A DNA stretch of 64,000 nucleotides from Bacillus stratosphericus (GCF_020524495.1 NZ_JAIVLB010000005.1:1-64000); one strand, 5' to 3'. Positions 34,588 to 44,575 are shown, counted from the stretch's first letter. The notes: generated by a model not told the origin, from the letters alone. Numbers and translations are program-made.

Positions 34588-35109
34588 GTGCTAAAGAAGT
34601 ATTTTCTACCGGATGAATTTGTGAAAAGTATTTTCCACATTTCGCCGAAAAAATTAAAAGAACGAAATGTAAAAGGAATTATTACTGACTTAGATAACAC
34701 ACTAGTAGAATGGGACCGTCCAAGTGCGACACCGCGTTTGATTGAATGGTTTCAAGACATGAAAGATCACGGGATACAAGTGACAATTGTCTCGAATAAT
34801 AATGAAAAAAGGGTCAAGCTTTTTTCAGAGCCGGTTCACATTCCGTTTATTTATAAAGCGAGAAAGCCTATGGGAAGAGCCTTTAATAAGGCTGTCGCTG
34901 ATATGCAATTGAAAAAAGAAGATGTGGTTGTCATTGGGGATCAGCTCATGACAGATGTCTTGGGCGGGAACAGGCATGGCTTCCATACAATTTTGGTCGT
35001 TCCTGTGGCTGCCTCCGACGGATTTTTCACAAAGTTTAACAGGCAGATTGAACGCAGAATTTTAGGATCCTTAAAACGTAAGGGCCACATTCAGTGGGAG
35101 GAAGAGTAA
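34588..35109 (+). CDS. yqeG: YqeG family HAD-superfamily phosphatase
   Basis: The protein has 173 residues, starting at GTG 34588 behind AAAGGGTG; the frame is open upstream but the homologue starts here (MLKKYFLPDEF). HAD motifs are DLDNTLVEW (nucleophile Asp), SNNNEKR, the Lys in KPMGRA and GDQLMTDVLGG. The family is related to phosphatidylglycerophosphatases of the Gep4 type. First gene of the yqeG-yqeM run. Confidence 0.92.
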   Translation: MLKKYFLPDEFVKSIFHISPKKLKERNVKGIITDLDNTLVEWDRPSATPRLIEWFQDMKDHGIQVTIVSNNNEKRVKLFSEPVHIPFIYKARKPMGRAFNKAVADMQLKKEDVVVIGDQLMTDVLGGNRHGFHTILVVPVAASDGFFTKFNRQIERRILGSLKRKGHIQWEEE

Positions 35110-35111
35110 TA

Positions 35112-36212
35112 ATGGAAAAGGTTGTTTGTATTGGCTGCGGTGTAGCCATTCAGACGGAAGATAAAGATCAATTAGGATATGCGCCGGCAGCATCTCTTTT
35201 GAAAGAAGATGTGATCTGCCAGCGCTGTTTTAGGTTAAAAAACTACAATGACATTCAGGATGTTTCTTTAACAGAAGACGACTTTTTAAATATTTTACAC
35301 AACATTGGGGAAACAGATTCTCTCATTGTCAAGGTCGTTGATATTTTTGACTTTAACGGAAGCTGGATCAACGGGCTGAGCCGTATTGTTGGTGGTAACC
35401 CGATTTTACTTGTCGGTAACAAAGTGGATATTTTACCGAAATCAGTGAAAAAAGATCGCCTTGTTCATTGGATGAAGCGGGAAGCAAAAGAAAATGGACT
35501 AAATCCAATCGATGTTTTTTTAATTAGTGCAAGCAGAGGTCAAGGCGTGCCTGAGGTGATGGAAGCCATCGATTATTATCGTGAAGGTAGAAATGTCTAT
35601 ATTGTCGGCTGTACGAACGTTGGAAAATCAACATTTATCAATCGAATCATCAAAGAGGTGTCTGGAGAAGAGAACGTGATCACCACATCCCAATATCCAG
35701 GAACAACTCTTGATGCAATTGAGATTCCACTTGATGACGGGTCTGCTTTATTCGATACGCCGGGCATCATCAATCGCCATCAAATGGCACACTATGTGAG
35801 CAAAAATGACCTGAAAATTTTAACGCCGAAAAAAGAATTGAAACCCAGAACGTTCCAGTTAAATGAAGCCCAAACGCTTTATTTTGGGGGGCTTGCTCGT
35901 TTTGATTATGTAAAAGGCGGCAGAACATCATTTGTCTACTATATGCCAAATGAGCTCAACATTCACCGGACAAAGCTAGAAAACGCAGATGACTTATATG
36001 AAAAGCATGCAGGTGAGCTGCTTTCACCGCCATCGAAAGAGGGAATGAAAAATTTCCCCCTGCTCGTTCCGCATACTTTTAGCATTGATCAGCCGAAAAC
36101 GGACATCGTCTTTTCAGGATTAGGCTGGGTGACAGCGAATGATGCAGGAAAGCAAATTAAAGTATATGCGCCAAAAGGCGTTTATGTGTTTATGAGACGT
36201 TCGTTAATTTAA
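35112..36212 (+). CDS. yqeH: Ribosome biogenesis GTPase YqeH
   Basis: The protein has 366 residues from ATG 35112, with GGGAGG in the end of yqeG. An N-terminal zinc finger (CIGCG and CQRC) precedes a circularly permuted GTPase: NKVD (G4) comes first, then GCTNVGKS (G1) and DTPG (G3). It is needed for 30S subunit assembly. Two bases separate it from yqeG. Confidence 0.95.
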   Translation: MEKVVCIGCGVAIQTEDKDQLGYAPAASLLKEDVICQRCFRLKNYNDIQDVSLTEDDFLNILHNIGETDSLIVKVVDIFDFNGSWINGLSRIVGGNPILLVGNKVDILPKSVKKDRLVHWMKREAKENGLNPIDVFLISASRGQGVPEVMEAIDYYREGRNVYIVGCTNVGKSTFINRIIKEVSGEENVITTSQYPGTTLDAIEIPLDDGSALFDTPGIINRHQMAHYVSKNDLKILTPKKELKPRTFQLNEAQTLYFGGLARFDYVKGGRTSFVYYMPNELNIHRTKLENADDLYEKHAGELLSPPSKEGMKNFPLLVPHTFSIDQPKTDIVFSGLGWVTANDAGKQIKVYAPKGVYVFMRRSLI

Positions 36213-36234
36213 AAAGTTCGAAGGGGGAGAGACC

Positions 36235-37077
36235 TTGAAACCTTTATATGGATTAATTGGTAACCCTGTTGGCCATTCAATGTCTCCGGATATTCATAAC
36301 GCAGCATTAAAGGATGCTGGGATTGGCGGGCATTATCAGGGCTTTCAAGTAGAGGAAAGTGACCTTGCAGATGCCATTAGCGGCATGAAAGCCTTAGGAA
36401 TCAGGGGCTTTAACGTCACTGTCCCGCACAAAGTGGAGATCATGCAGTACCTTGACAAAATTGATGTGACAGCTGAACGCCTACGTGCAGTCAATACTGT
36501 GCGGCTCGAAAAAGGCCAACTTGTTGGGTACAATACAGATGGAGAGGGCTTTCTTCATTCATTGCTTGAAGCCTTGGATCAGCCGTTATCAGAGCTATCA
36601 TTTCTCATGATCGGTGCTGGCGGAGCGGCAAGAGCGATTTATACGACGATTGCTGAGTATGCACCGAAAAGCTTTGATATTACCAATCGTACCATTAAAA
36701 AAGCAGAGGGATTAATTGAAAGTACTCATGGAAACATCAACTCCAGTGCACTCGCATTAAATAAAGCAGAAGACCAGCTTGGGGATTATGATGTCATTAT
36801 CCATACAACCTCAATCGGCATGTATCCGAATGTTGAAGAAACCCCAATTTCTTTAGCAAACGCAAAAAAAACAGCGGTCGTTTGTGATATTGTATATAAT
36901 CCAATAGAAACAAAACTGCTAAGAGAAGCAACTGGATTAGGTTTGAAAACAGTAGATGGTGTTGGCATGTTTGTTGGTCAAGCGGCAAGAGCCTTTGAAC
37001 TGTGGACAGGCATCACACCCGACGCCCTAAAAATGAAGTCAATTGTCATAGAGAAATTAGGAGGAACACCATGTTAA
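36235..37077 (+). CDS. aroE: Shikimate dehydrogenase
   Basis: The protein has 280 residues, TTG start after GGGGGAG. The substrate site is GNPVGHSMSPDIHN and NVTVPHK (catalytic Lys), the NADP site is GAGGAARAI, and VDGVGMFVGQA is near the C-terminus. It reduces 3-dehydroshikimate to shikimate in aromatic amino acid synthesis. The last codons overlap yqeI by 7 bases. Confidence 0.95.
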   Translation: MKPLYGLIGNPVGHSMSPDIHNAALKDAGIGGHYQGFQVEESDLADAISGMKALGIRGFNVTVPHKVEIMQYLDKIDVTAERLRAVNTVRLEKGQLVGYNTDGEGFLHSLLEALDQPLSELSFLMIGAGGAARAIYTTIAEYAPKSFDITNRTIKKAEGLIESTHGNINSSALALNKAEDQLGDYDVIIHTTSIGMYPNVEETPISLANAKKTAVVCDIVYNPIETKLLREATGLGLKTVDGVGMFVGQAARAFELWTGITPDALKMKSIVIEKLGGTPC

Positions 37078-37361
37078 AAGGTAAGCAAAAACGTTTCTTA
37101 CGTGCACAAGCACATCATTTATCACCCATTATTCAAGTTGGAAAAGGCGGGGTAAATGACAATATGGTCAAGCAAATTTCCGAGGCGCTTGAAGCAAGAG
37201 AACTGATAAAAGTCAGCGTATTGCAAAACTGCGACGAGGATAAAACGGAGGTCGCTAAAGCACTTGTAAAGGGTGCAAAAGCTGAACTCGTTCAAACGAT
37301 TGGAAATATGATTATCCTTTATAAAGAATCTAAGGAAAATAAACAAATTAAGCTGCCGTAA
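37071..37361 (+). CDS. yqeI: CRM-domain RNA-binding protein YqeI (YhbY family)
   Basis: The protein has 96 residues from ATG 37071, with AGGAGG inside the end of aroE. The CRM fold is visible in KQKRFLRAQAHHLSPIIQVGKGG, with the GKGG loop, and ELIKVSVL. Homologues bind pre-50S particles and assist ribosome assembly. Confidence 0.93.
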   Translation: MLKGKQKRFLRAQAHHLSPIIQVGKGGVNDNMVKQISEALEARELIKVSVLQNCDEDKTEVAKALVKGAKAELVQTIGNMIILYKESKENKQIKLP

Positions 37362-37374
37362 AGGTGGATGAGAT

Positions 37375-37944
37375 ATGAAAAAAATAGGGTTGTTCGGCGG
37401 TACGTTTGACCCCCCGCATAATGGGCATCTGCTAATGGCAAATGAGGTGCGCTTTCAGGTGGGGCTTGATGAAATTTGGTTTATCCCAAATCACAACCCC
37501 CCTCATAAAGCGGGCCGAAAACGAGCAGATAGTCATCACCGGGTGAAAATGGTGGAACGAGCGATTCAGTCAAATATGCATTTTCGGCTGGAGCTCATTG
37601 AAATGGAGCGAGAGGGTCCATCTTATACAGTAGATACGGTGGAGCTGTTAAAGAAACGTCATCCTGAGGATGAGTTCTTTTTTATGATTGGAGCGGATAT
37701 GGTGGATTATTTGCCTAATTGGCACCGAATTCATGATTTGCTTCAGATGATCACCTTTATTGGGATGAAAAGGCATGGTGATGAAGGGAGCACGACGTAT
37801 CCTCTTTTATTTGCAGATGTTCCAGCTTTTGATGTATCATCGACATTGATTAGGCAACGAATAGAGCAGGGGCAACCTGTTGATTATTTGATTCCTAAAG
37901 CTGTTGAGCGTTATATAAAGGAGCATCATTTATATGAATCGTGA
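37375..37944 (+). CDS. nadD: Nicotinate-nucleotide adenylyltransferase
   Basis: The protein has 189 residues with AAGGTGG before its ATG. The nucleotidyltransferase motif [11 protein letters not shown] (HxGH) opens the protein, IPNHNPPHK is the substrate loop and VSSTLIRQR is the C-terminal SSTxxR. It makes deamido-NAD. It overlaps yqeK by 11 bases. Confidence 0.95.
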   Translation: MKKIGLFGGTFDPPHNGHLLMANEVRFQVGLDEIWFIPNHNPPHKAGRKRADSHHRVKMVERAIQSNMHFRLELIEMEREGPSYTVDTVELLKKRHPEDEFFFMIGADMVDYLPNWHRIHDLLQMITFIGMKRHGDEGSTTYPLLFADVPAFDVSSTLIRQRIEQGQPVDYLIPKAVERYIKEHHLYES

Positions 37945-38497
37945 GGAAGCATTGAACTGTGTCAAAGAGCAGTTAACAGAGCATAGATATACACATACAC
38001 TTGGGGTCATGGATACAGCCATTTCTTTAGCGGAACGGTTCGGCGCAGATGTAAAAAAAGCAGAGATTGCCGCTATTTTTCATGATTATGCCAAATTTAG
38101 ACCGAAGGAAGAAATGAAGGGCATCATCCAACAAGAACAGATGAACCCTTTATTGCTTGATTATTCACCCGAGCTTTGGCATGCTCCGGTCGGTGCATAT
38201 TTGGTTAATAAAGAAGTAGGAATAGACGATCGAGATATTTTAACAGCGATTGAGTTTCATACGTCTGGCAGACCAGGCATGACATTGCTTGAGAAAGTCA
38301 TTTATGTCGCAGACTATATTGAGCCAGGGCGCCATTTTCCTGGTGTAGAAGAAGTGCGGGAGTTAGCAGAAAATGATTTGGACAGTTCATTGATTCAATC
38401 GTTAAAAAATACAGTGAACTTTTTAATGAAAAAGAATCAGCCAGTCTTCCCAGATACAATTGCGACTTACAACTCGCTAGTGCATAAGAACAACTAA
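37934..38497 (+). CDS. yqeK: HD-domain hydrolase YqeK
   Basis: The protein has 187 residues. The HD metal site is IFHDYAKF, with an earlier HTLG and later [10 protein letters not shown] supplying the other ligands. Homologues hydrolyse Ap4A to ADP symmetrically. GTGAGG-type initiation inside nadD suggests translational coupling. Confidence 0.93.
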   Translation: MNREEALNCVKEQLTEHRYTHTLGVMDTAISLAERFGADVKKAEIAAIFHDYAKFRPKEEMKGIIQQEQMNPLLLDYSPELWHAPVGAYLVNKEVGIDDRDILTAIEFHTSGRPGMTLLEKVIYVADYIEPGRHFPGVEEVRELAENDLDSSLIQSLKNTVNFLMKKNQPVFPDTIATYNSLVHKNN

Positions 38498-38511
38498 GGA
38501 GGAATGATGGA

Positions 38512-38868
38512 ATGGATGCATCATCGATTTTAAACATCGCAGCAGGAGCGTGTGATGATAAGCGGGCTGAGGAGATTATTGCCCTTAATATGCAAGGAAT
38601 CTCACTTGTAGCAGATTACTTTCTCATTTGTCATGGGAACTCTGACAAGCAAGTACAAGCTATTGCAAGAGAAGTAAAACATCTTGCAGAAAAAAGTGGA
38701 GTCGAAGTGAAAAAGATGGAAGGCTTTGACGAGGCAAGATGGGTATTGATTGATTTAGGAGATGTCATTGCTCATGTGTTCCACAAAGAAGAAAGAGGAT
38801 ACTACAACTTAGAAAAACTATGGGGAGATGCGCCAAGAGAAACACTTTCGCTTGGCATTAACTCATGA
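38512..38868 (+). CDS. rsfS: Ribosomal silencing factor RsfS
   Basis: The protein has 118 residues behind AAGGAGG. Signature parts are VADYFLICHGNSDKQVQAIA and DLGDVIAHVFHKEERGYYNLEKLWGDA. It binds uL14 of the 50S subunit and prevents subunit joining in starvation. It overlaps yqeM by 4 bases (ATGA). Confidence 0.95.
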   Translation: MDASSILNIAAGACDDKRAEEIIALNMQGISLVADYFLICHGNSDKQVQAIAREVKHLAEKSGVEVKKMEGFDEARWVLIDLGDVIAHVFHKEERGYYNLEKLWGDAPRETLSLGINS

Positions 38869-39608
38869 TTTATCAAGGGTTTGCAGGTGTGTATGATGAG
38901 CTCATGACACATGCACCTTATGATGAATGGGTTCAGTGGATACAGCAGTATATTGGACCGAAGGCAAAAATTATCGATGTAGGCTGTGGAACTGGAGAAA
39001 TTTCTCTTCGATTAGCTCAAAATGGCCACGTGGTGACAGGAATTGATCTAAGTGAAGAGATGCTGGCCTTCGCGCAGCAAAAAGCACAAGCTCACAAGCT
39101 GCCAATTCAATTTTTACATCAAGATATGAGAGAGCTTACCGGCTTTGATCAAGCGTTTCAAGCATCGGTCATTTGCTGTGATTCCCTGAATTATTTAAAA
39201 AACGAAAATGACGTCAAAAAAACCTTTAAAAACATGTTTCAGCTTTTAGAGAAAGATGGAGTTTTACTTTTTGATGTTCATACCCCTTATAAAATGGAAA
39301 AGGTATTTCCTGGCTCTACTTATGCAGATCAAGATGAAGAGATCAGCTATATTTGGCAGAGTGATCAGGGGGATGCCCTATATTCGGTTATTCATGATTT
39401 AAGCTTTTTTGTAAAGAACGGAGACGTGTATCAACGTTATGATGAGACACATGAACAGCGTACATTCACATTTGAGAAATATGCATTGTTCCTAGAGTCT
39501 GTTGGCTTCGAAAAGATTGAAGTGACCGCTGATTTTACAAATGAAGCACCTCAGGAATTCTCCGAAAGATATTTTATCTCCGCCAAGAAACCAAAAACCA
39601 TCGTTTAA
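38865..39608 (+). CDS. yqeM: SAM-dependent methyltransferase YqeM
   Basis: The protein has 247 residues. The SAM-binding loop is IIDVGCGTGEISL, followed by VTGIDLSEEM and the ICCDSLNYL motif. The substrate is not known. It is the last gene of the yqeG-yqeM run. Confidence 0.92.
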   Translation: MIYQGFAGVYDELMTHAPYDEWVQWIQQYIGPKAKIIDVGCGTGEISLRLAQNGHVVTGIDLSEEMLAFAQQKAQAHKLPIQFLHQDMRELTGFDQAFQASVICCDSLNYLKNENDVKKTFKNMFQLLEKDGVLLFDVHTPYKMEKVFPGSTYADQDEEISYIWQSDQGDALYSVIHDLSFFVKNGDVYQRYDETHEQRTFTFEKYALFLESVGFEKIEVTADFTNEAPQEFSERYFISAKKPKTIV

Positions 39609-39626
39609 TGGAACGATGGTTTTTTA
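39594..39626. terminator. Bidirectional terminator between yqeM and comER
   Basis: AAAACCATCGTT pairs with AACGATGGTTTT around TAATGG and continues into T residues; the reverse strand also ends in T. It closes the converging yqeM and comER genes. Confidence 0.9.
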
Positions 39627-39656
39627 AAACCCTTTTTTCTCTTGTTGCAAAGATGA

Positions 39657-40505
39657 TTAATTTCTGCGATCATCAGTAAACACACTTGTAGGGTATTGTT
39701 GCGCTACCGCTTTAAGATCTTCATCGAACTTTTCATGGGTATTCTGAAAAAGTCGGTGAAACATATCTTGAACACCTGCTTCAAGAGCTTTAATTCCCTC
39801 ACCAGTGACGCCACCTTTCACACACACTTTGTCTTGCAGTGTGGGAAGGGTATAGACTCTTTTTTCAATCAAACGGCCAAGTCCTACAAGCATATCTTCT
39901 GATAAGGTGGTGGCTTCTTCTTTTGAAATATCAGTTTCTTCGACGGCGGCTTCAATCATTTTCTGAACGAGAAAGCTTATAAAAGCGGGTCCGCAGCTGA
40001 CGATATCTGAGGCAGCTCTTGTAATCGAATGATGGATTTCAATTGGTGTTGAAATACCGGAAGCTAACTGTCTTAACGCTGTTTTAGTCGCGACATTGCA
40101 GGATGAACCGAAAGTTAATAGTGATGCGCCTGATAAAGCGCGGTTTGTGATGCTTGGGATCAGCCTAGCTGTTTGACAAGGAACGATATCTTGAAGCTGT
40201 TCAGGATGAATCGGACTTGTGATAATGACAATGGTTTGCTGCTCTGTTAAAAGAGGACTCAGCTCTTTTAGCAGCGGGTAAATATCAAGTGGTTTGACAC
40301 AAATAAAGATGAAATCCTTATCTGTCACAGCCCTTGAAAGCTGTTTGGTTACTTCGAGCTCTGGATGGTTCTTTTTTATATTGAACGCTTTTTCAATGGT
40401 CCTGTTTGTGATGGTGATGGATGAGGGATTGACTGCCTTCGATTCAATAAATGCCTCAGTAAGTATGGTACCCATGTTTCCTGTACCGATTAAACCTATC
40501 TTCAA
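39657..40505 (-). CDS. comER: ComER, pyrroline-5-carboxylate reductase-like protein
   Basis: The protein has 282 residues from TTG 40505, seven bases after AAGGAGGGAG. The N-terminal NAD(P) site is IGLIGTGNMGTILTEAF and the C-terminal helical domain has VCVKGGVTGEGIKAL. It lies divergent from comEA as in B. subtilis. ComER is not needed for DNA uptake itself; it has been linked to sporulation and biofilm timing. Confidence 0.93.
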   Translation of the reverse strand: MKIGLIGTGNMGTILTEAFIESKAVNPSSITITNRTIEKAFNIKKNHPELEVTKQLSRAVTDKDFIFICVKPLDIYPLLKELSPLLTEQQTIVIITSPIHPEQLQDIVPCQTARLIPSITNRALSGASLLTFGSSCNVATKTALRQLASGISTPIEIHHSITRAASDIVSCGPAFISFLVQKMIEAAVEETDISKEEATTLSEDMLVGLGRLIEKRVYTLPTLQDKVCVKGGVTGEGIKALEAGVQDMFHRLFQNTHEKFDEDLKAVAQQYPTSVFTDDRRN

Positions 40506-40595
40506 ACGTTCTCCCTCCTTAGACGCATAGGATCTGTTATCTTCTAAACAGTATGTTGAGCTATGGGAAATTATGAATGAAAGAAGCGTGAGCAA

Positions 40596-41225
40596 GTGAA
40601 GCGACTCAGTCCATTGAAAAAATACAGTCTTTATATCATTGCAGGGCTAATGATCATGGTGACAATCATCCTCTTCTTTTTAGTAGGAAAAGGGCAAAAC
40701 AGCACCGAGCCAAGCGTATTAAAGGAAAATAAAGAAAGGAAACTCACATTAGAAGAAAAACAAGATAACGTAGGAAATGAACCATCATCAATTGTTGTAG
40801 AGGTCAAAGGAGCTGTAAGGAAGCCAGGTGTTTATATGTTTCAATCTGATGCACGGGTTGAGGAAGCGATTAAAAGAGCAGGAGGCTTTACTAGTAAAGC
40901 AGATACGTTTGAAATCAATCAAGCAGCAAAATTAGAGGATAGTATGATGATTTATGTTCGCAAGCAGGGAGAAGCGGACACGCAGAGGCAAACAGCAGCA
41001 ACTGACACTTCATCAGGGAATGAAAAGAGTCAAGGTGTCAATATCAATCAAGCCGATGCAACGGAATTGCAGACAATTAACGGAATAGGGCCAGCCAAAG
41101 CGGAAGCCATCATTACTTATAGAGAGGAACATGGAGAATTTCAACAAATTGAAGACTTGCGGAACATTCCGGGTTTTGGGGATAAGACAGTTGAACGGCT
41201 GAAAAGTCAATTAACCGTCAAGTAA
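40596..41225 (+). CDS. comEA: Competence DNA receptor ComEA
   Basis: The protein has 209 residues from GTG 40596. One membrane anchor (about 10-31), a SLBB-like oligomerisation domain (VVEVKGAVRKPGVYMF), a Thr/Ser/Gln-rich linker, and a helix-hairpin-helix DNA-binding domain (LQTINGIGPAKAEAII and LRNIPGFGDKTVERL). It binds incoming dsDNA outside the membrane. Confidence 0.94.
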   Translation: MKRLSPLKKYSLYIIAGLMIMVTIILFFLVGKGQNSTEPSVLKENKERKLTLEEKQDNVGNEPSSIVVEVKGAVRKPGVYMFQSDARVEEAIKRAGGFTSKADTFEINQAAKLEDSMMIYVRKQGEADTQRQTAATDTSSGNEKSQGVNINQADATELQTINGIGPAKAEAIITYREEHGEFQQIEDLRNIPGFGDKTVERLKSQLTVK

Positions 41226-41290
41226 AATTGACGGTATAGAAGAAAGGCATGTACACTTAATACCATACATCATTCTGGAGGGATCAGCTC

Positions 41291-41860
41291 GTGGAAAGAA
41301 TTTCATGGAATCAATATTTTATGGCTCAAAGCCATTTGCTTGCTTTACGAAGTACCTGTGAGCGGTTAGCTGTTGGGGCAACTATCGTAAGAGACAAGCG
41401 CATCATCGCAGGAGGATACAATGGTTCAATTGCTGGTGATGTCCATTGTGCAGATGTGGGATGCTATGTCATTGATCATCACTGTGTACGCACAATCCAT
41501 GCGGAGATGAATGCCATTTTACAATGTGCCAAGTTTGGCGCACCAACAGCTGATGCTGAAATATATGTCACGCATTTTCCTTGTTTACAGTGCTGTAAAG
41601 CCATTATTCAAGCAGGCATTCGAACAGTGTATTATGCAAAGGATTATAAAAATCATCCATACGCTATCGATTTATTTGAGCAGGCCGGAGTTCAAATAGA
41701 ACAGGTTGAACTAGATGAAATGATCATTGACCTAAAAAATCAAGAGAAATTAGCCTTTGTTGCAGATTTAATCGGTAAGCTAAGTGAATCAGGACTTAGC
41801 GAAACAGAAATTCGAGACATGCATGAAAAGGCGAACCAATTATTCACTTCCTATGTTTAA
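41291..41860 (+). CDS. comEB: ComEB, dCMP deaminase family protein
   Basis: The protein has 189 residues from GTG 41291 behind GGAGGG. The zinc site is TIHAEMNAI (His-Ala-Glu) with HFPCLQCCKAII (PCxxC). It converts dCMP to dUMP and in competent cells localises ComGA. The gene overlaps comEC. Confidence 0.94.
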   Translation: MERISWNQYFMAQSHLLALRSTCERLAVGATIVRDKRIIAGGYNGSIAGDVHCADVGCYVIDHHCVRTIHAEMNAILQCAKFGAPTADAEIYVTHFPCLQCCKAIIQAGIRTVYYAKDYKNHPYAIDLFEQAGVQIEQVELDEMIIDLKNQEKLAFVADLIGKLSESGLSETEIRDMHEKANQLFTSYV

Positions 41861-44180
41861 CTATTTGCCTTTCGGGGCGATTTCGGCAGCTGTCGTAATT
41901 GCCCTGGCAGCATTTGATCTTCATATGTTTTTCCTTCTCTTTCTTTTCTTTTTTTTTCTTCTCAGCCTACTGAAAAAAACACCCCAGCTATTTCTAATGG
42001 TTAGTTTATGCGGAACTGTCTATACACTCATCTTTATGGTTCATCAGTCATTTGAATCAGGCCATGTCATTGAAGAAAAATCCCTGTCTGATTTAGTTGT
42101 GATTGAAAGTATTCCGAATATAGATGGCAATCGTTTTTCAGCAACTGTTTCAGCAGGTAATGATCGATTAGTGGCTTTTTATACGATTCAAACGGAGTAT
42201 GAAAAGGAATTGCTGAAAGGTGTGGAACCAGGTATGAGCTGCCATATGACTGGTGATGTCCGATTACCTAAACGAGCAACCATTCCTAACGGATTTCAAT
42301 ACGATCAATTTCTTAAAACAAAAGGCATTAATGCTATTTTCCTCCCGCAGTCTATGAAAAGCTGCTCGAAAAAAAAGAGACATTCATATCTTCTTGAAAC
42401 CATGAGGCAAAAAGGGCTGAAATTTTTAGAAAAACATGTTCCAAAGCGTTCTGTTGGGATTGTACAGGCTCTCATATTTGGAGATCGTGAGTGGATTGAC
42501 CCTGACACGTTAAGAGATTATCAAATGCTCGGCTTGATTCATTTACTAGCAATTTCAGGACTACATGTTCAGACTCTTTTAGCTTGTTTATTTTGGTGTC
42601 TGATTCGTTTTGGGGTGACAAGAGAGACAACACGTATTGTTTTACTTTGTTTTCTTCCGGTTTATGTATGTTTAACAGGTGCTGCGCCCTCCGTTTTAAG
42701 AGCTTGTCTTATGGCAGGGATATATTTAATGATCATAAGCCTGCCAAAAGAAATGAAACAGTCTTCTACGGTGGTGTTAAGTGTGACATTTTTGCTGTTA
42801 TTGGCCATTCATCCACTTTACTTATTTGATATTGGTTTTCAGCTTTCATACGTGGTGACGTTTTTTATTTTGTTGTCTGCCAGGATCTTATCAAAAGCGA
42901 AAAGTGCGGTGATGCAGTTATTTCTCATTTCTTTTGTTGCGCAGCTTGCTTCGCTCCCTATTCTTTTATATCACTTTCAGCAATTTTCTTTGCTGAGCAT
43001 TCCCTTAAATATGATCTTTGTGCCTTTTTATACAACGGTTGTCATGCCGCTGTCTTTATTCTTTTTTCTTTTGTCTATTGTGTACCTTCCGCTTGGTCAA
43101 AAAATGTTTCAGCTACTTGATTGGGTGATCCAGCTTAGCCATCATTTATCAGCATATATAGCTAATTATGAGGGGTTCAATCTGATCTTTATGAAATCTA
43201 CTTGGTGGCATATTCTTCTTGAAGTTGGATCTATTATCTTTCTGCTATTTGTGCTGGAGACCAAAACTTCCGTGAAATCTTATATTTTGCCCATTCTTTT
43301 TCTCATTGTAGTGCTGAGCGCACACTATCTTACTCCAAATTTTCTTCATAAAGGTGAGGTTACGATGCTGGATGTAGGGCAGGGGGATAGTTTGTTTATT
43401 CAGCTTCCTCATCGAAAGGGGAATCTATTAGTGGATACAGGAGGTAGACTTTCTTTTAAAGAAGAACCGTGGAAAAAAAGACGAAAAGTATCTACGATCA
43501 GTGATCAAACGCTCATTCCTTTTCTGCATTCTAAAGGAATAGCGAAACTCGATTTTCTTATCCTCACACATGCGGATCAAGACCACATGGGGGAAGCAGT
43601 CCGTTTAATACAAAGAAACAAAGTAAAGCGGCTGGCTGTGCCAAAAGGCTTTGCTCGAAGTCCAGAAGATGCACAAATATTAAAAGAAGCAGCTAGTAAA
43701 GGAGTCCCTGTTGATGAATTAGAGAGAGGGGATAAGCTAAAAATTGGAGGTCAAGAATTTGAGATTCTTCATCCAGCTCAAGGCAAAGTGACAACGAAGA
43801 ATAATGATTCACTCGTTCTAACGTTTACTCTTGGCGGGAAGCACTTTATATTGACGGGTGACCTTGAACAAGAAGGCGAACGGGACATCATAAAAGCTTA
43901 TCCTTATTTGCACACGGATGTACTAAAGGTTGGACATCACGGGAGCAAGGGATCAACAAGTGAAGAATGGCTTCAGCATCTAATGCCGTCATATGCAATG
44001 ATTTCGGCAGGTGAAAGAAATCGTTATCATCATCCCCATCAAGAAGTATTGAAAAAATTGAATGATCATCAGTTGAGGGTGTACCGTACAGATCTAGATG
44101 GAAGTGTGACCTATGAATTTATTGATCAGAATGGAACGTTTTACTCGCACTCTCCATATGATATCTTACAAAATCAATAA
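41823..44180 (+). CDS. comEC: Competence DNA channel ComEC/Rec2
   Basis: About 785 residues if started at ATG 41823; the frame is open further into comEB, and ATG 41853 is another choice. A soluble OB-like domain is followed by the ComEC/Rec2 membrane domain (GLIHLLAISGLHVQ and TGAAPSVLRACLMA). The C-terminus is a metallo-beta-lactamase-like domain with LTHADQDHMGEA, VGHHGS and LDVGQGDS. It carries single-stranded DNA across the membrane; the C-terminal domain may be the nuclease. Confidence 0.94.
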   Translation: MKRRTNYSLPMFNYLPFGAISAAVVIALAAFDLHMFFLLFLFFFFLLSLLKKTPQLFLMVSLCGTVYTLIFMVHQSFESGHVIEEKSLSDLVVIESIPNIDGNRFSATVSAGNDRLVAFYTIQTEYEKELLKGVEPGMSCHMTGDVRLPKRATIPNGFQYDQFLKTKGINAIFLPQSMKSCSKKKRHSYLLETMRQKGLKFLEKHVPKRSVGIVQALIFGDREWIDPDTLRDYQMLGLIHLLAISGLHVQTLLACLFWCLIRFGVTRETTRIVLLCFLPVYVCLTGAAPSVLRACLMAGIYLMIISLPKEMKQSSTVVLSVTFLLLLAIHPLYLFDIGFQLSYVVTFFILLSARILSKAKSAVMQLFLISFVAQLASLPILLYHFQQFSLLSIPLNMIFVPFYTTVVMPLSLFFFLLSIVYLPLGQKMFQLLDWVIQLSHHLSAYIANYEGFNLIFMKSTWWHILLEVGSIIFLLFVLETKTSVKSYILPILFLIVVLSAHYLTPNFLHKGEVTMLDVGQGDSLFIQLPHRKGNLLVDTGGRLSFKEEPWKKRRKVSTISDQTLIPFLHSKGIAKLDFLILTHADQDHMGEAVRLIQRNKVKRLAVPKGFARSPEDAQILKEAASKGVPVDELERGDKLKIGGQEFEILHPAQGKVTTKNNDSLVLTFTLGGKHFILTGDLEQEGERDIIKAYPYLHTDVLKVGHHGSKGSTSEEWLQHLMPSYAMISAGERNRYHHPHQEVLKKLNDHQLRVYRTDLDGSVTYEFIDQNGTFYSHSPYDILQNQ

Positions 44181-44206
44181 AAAACTGCCAAAAAGGCAGT
44201 CATTTA
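44180..44206. terminator. Hairpin between comEC and yqzM
   Basis: ACTGCC and GGCAGT pair around AAAAA, with A-rich sequence before and T-rich sequence after. Short but placed between convergent genes. Confidence 0.5.
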
Positions 44207-44218
44207 CAGTCATGAAGT

Positions 44219-44353
44219 TTAAGATCCAACGAGGTGTATGATTGTTGCCAAAATAAACATTGAGGCGAAAAATCCGAATGTGACGACAAAACCAACAGCT
44301 GAGTCGGTCACATCATTCCGCTTGCTTTGAACATTTTTTTCAAATTCATTCAT
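44219..44353 (-). CDS. yqzM: YqzM small membrane protein
   Basis: The protein has 44 residues from ATG 44353, seven bases after AGGAGG; an ATG two codons upstream is too close to that site. Sequence MNEFEKNVQSKRNDVTDSAV, then one membrane helix (about 21-41), ending in HLVGS. It is conserved at this place in Bacillus; role unknown. Confidence 0.9.
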   Translation of the reverse strand: MNEFEKNVQSKRNDVTDSAVGFVVTFGFFASMFILATIIHLVGS

Positions 44354-44461
44354 TTTCATCCCTCCTGGCTAATTTTAGTATACTTGAACTCAATTGGAAT
44401 TGCTAGAAGGTAAAGTAACCGTTTTCCACTTTCTTAATCATTTTATGAATATCGCCTGACA

Positions 44462-44575
44462 GCAAGCTGACCCGGGAGCTTGCGCCAGACGTTTACTATA
44501 AATGAGGAGGCGGCACTTTCAGCTTCCTCTTTACTAATGTCCCAACACACTTTAGGATAGAGGAGGAAGTGAAAG
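44462..44575 (+). promoter_or_regulatory. Two hairpins in the holA leader region
   Basis: GCAAGCT (44463) and AGCTTGC (44477) form a perfect 7-bp stem. CTTTCAGCTTCCTC (about 44517) pairs with GAGGAAGTGAAAG (about 44563) with one bulge. No known leader-RNA class is recognised. Confidence 0.3.

Noticed and set aside
40506-40595. ComK boxes (AAAAN5TTTT) between comER and comEA
   Set aside because: No pair of boxes is visible in this interval, so I do not annotate a K-site even though comEA is expected to be ComK-dependent.
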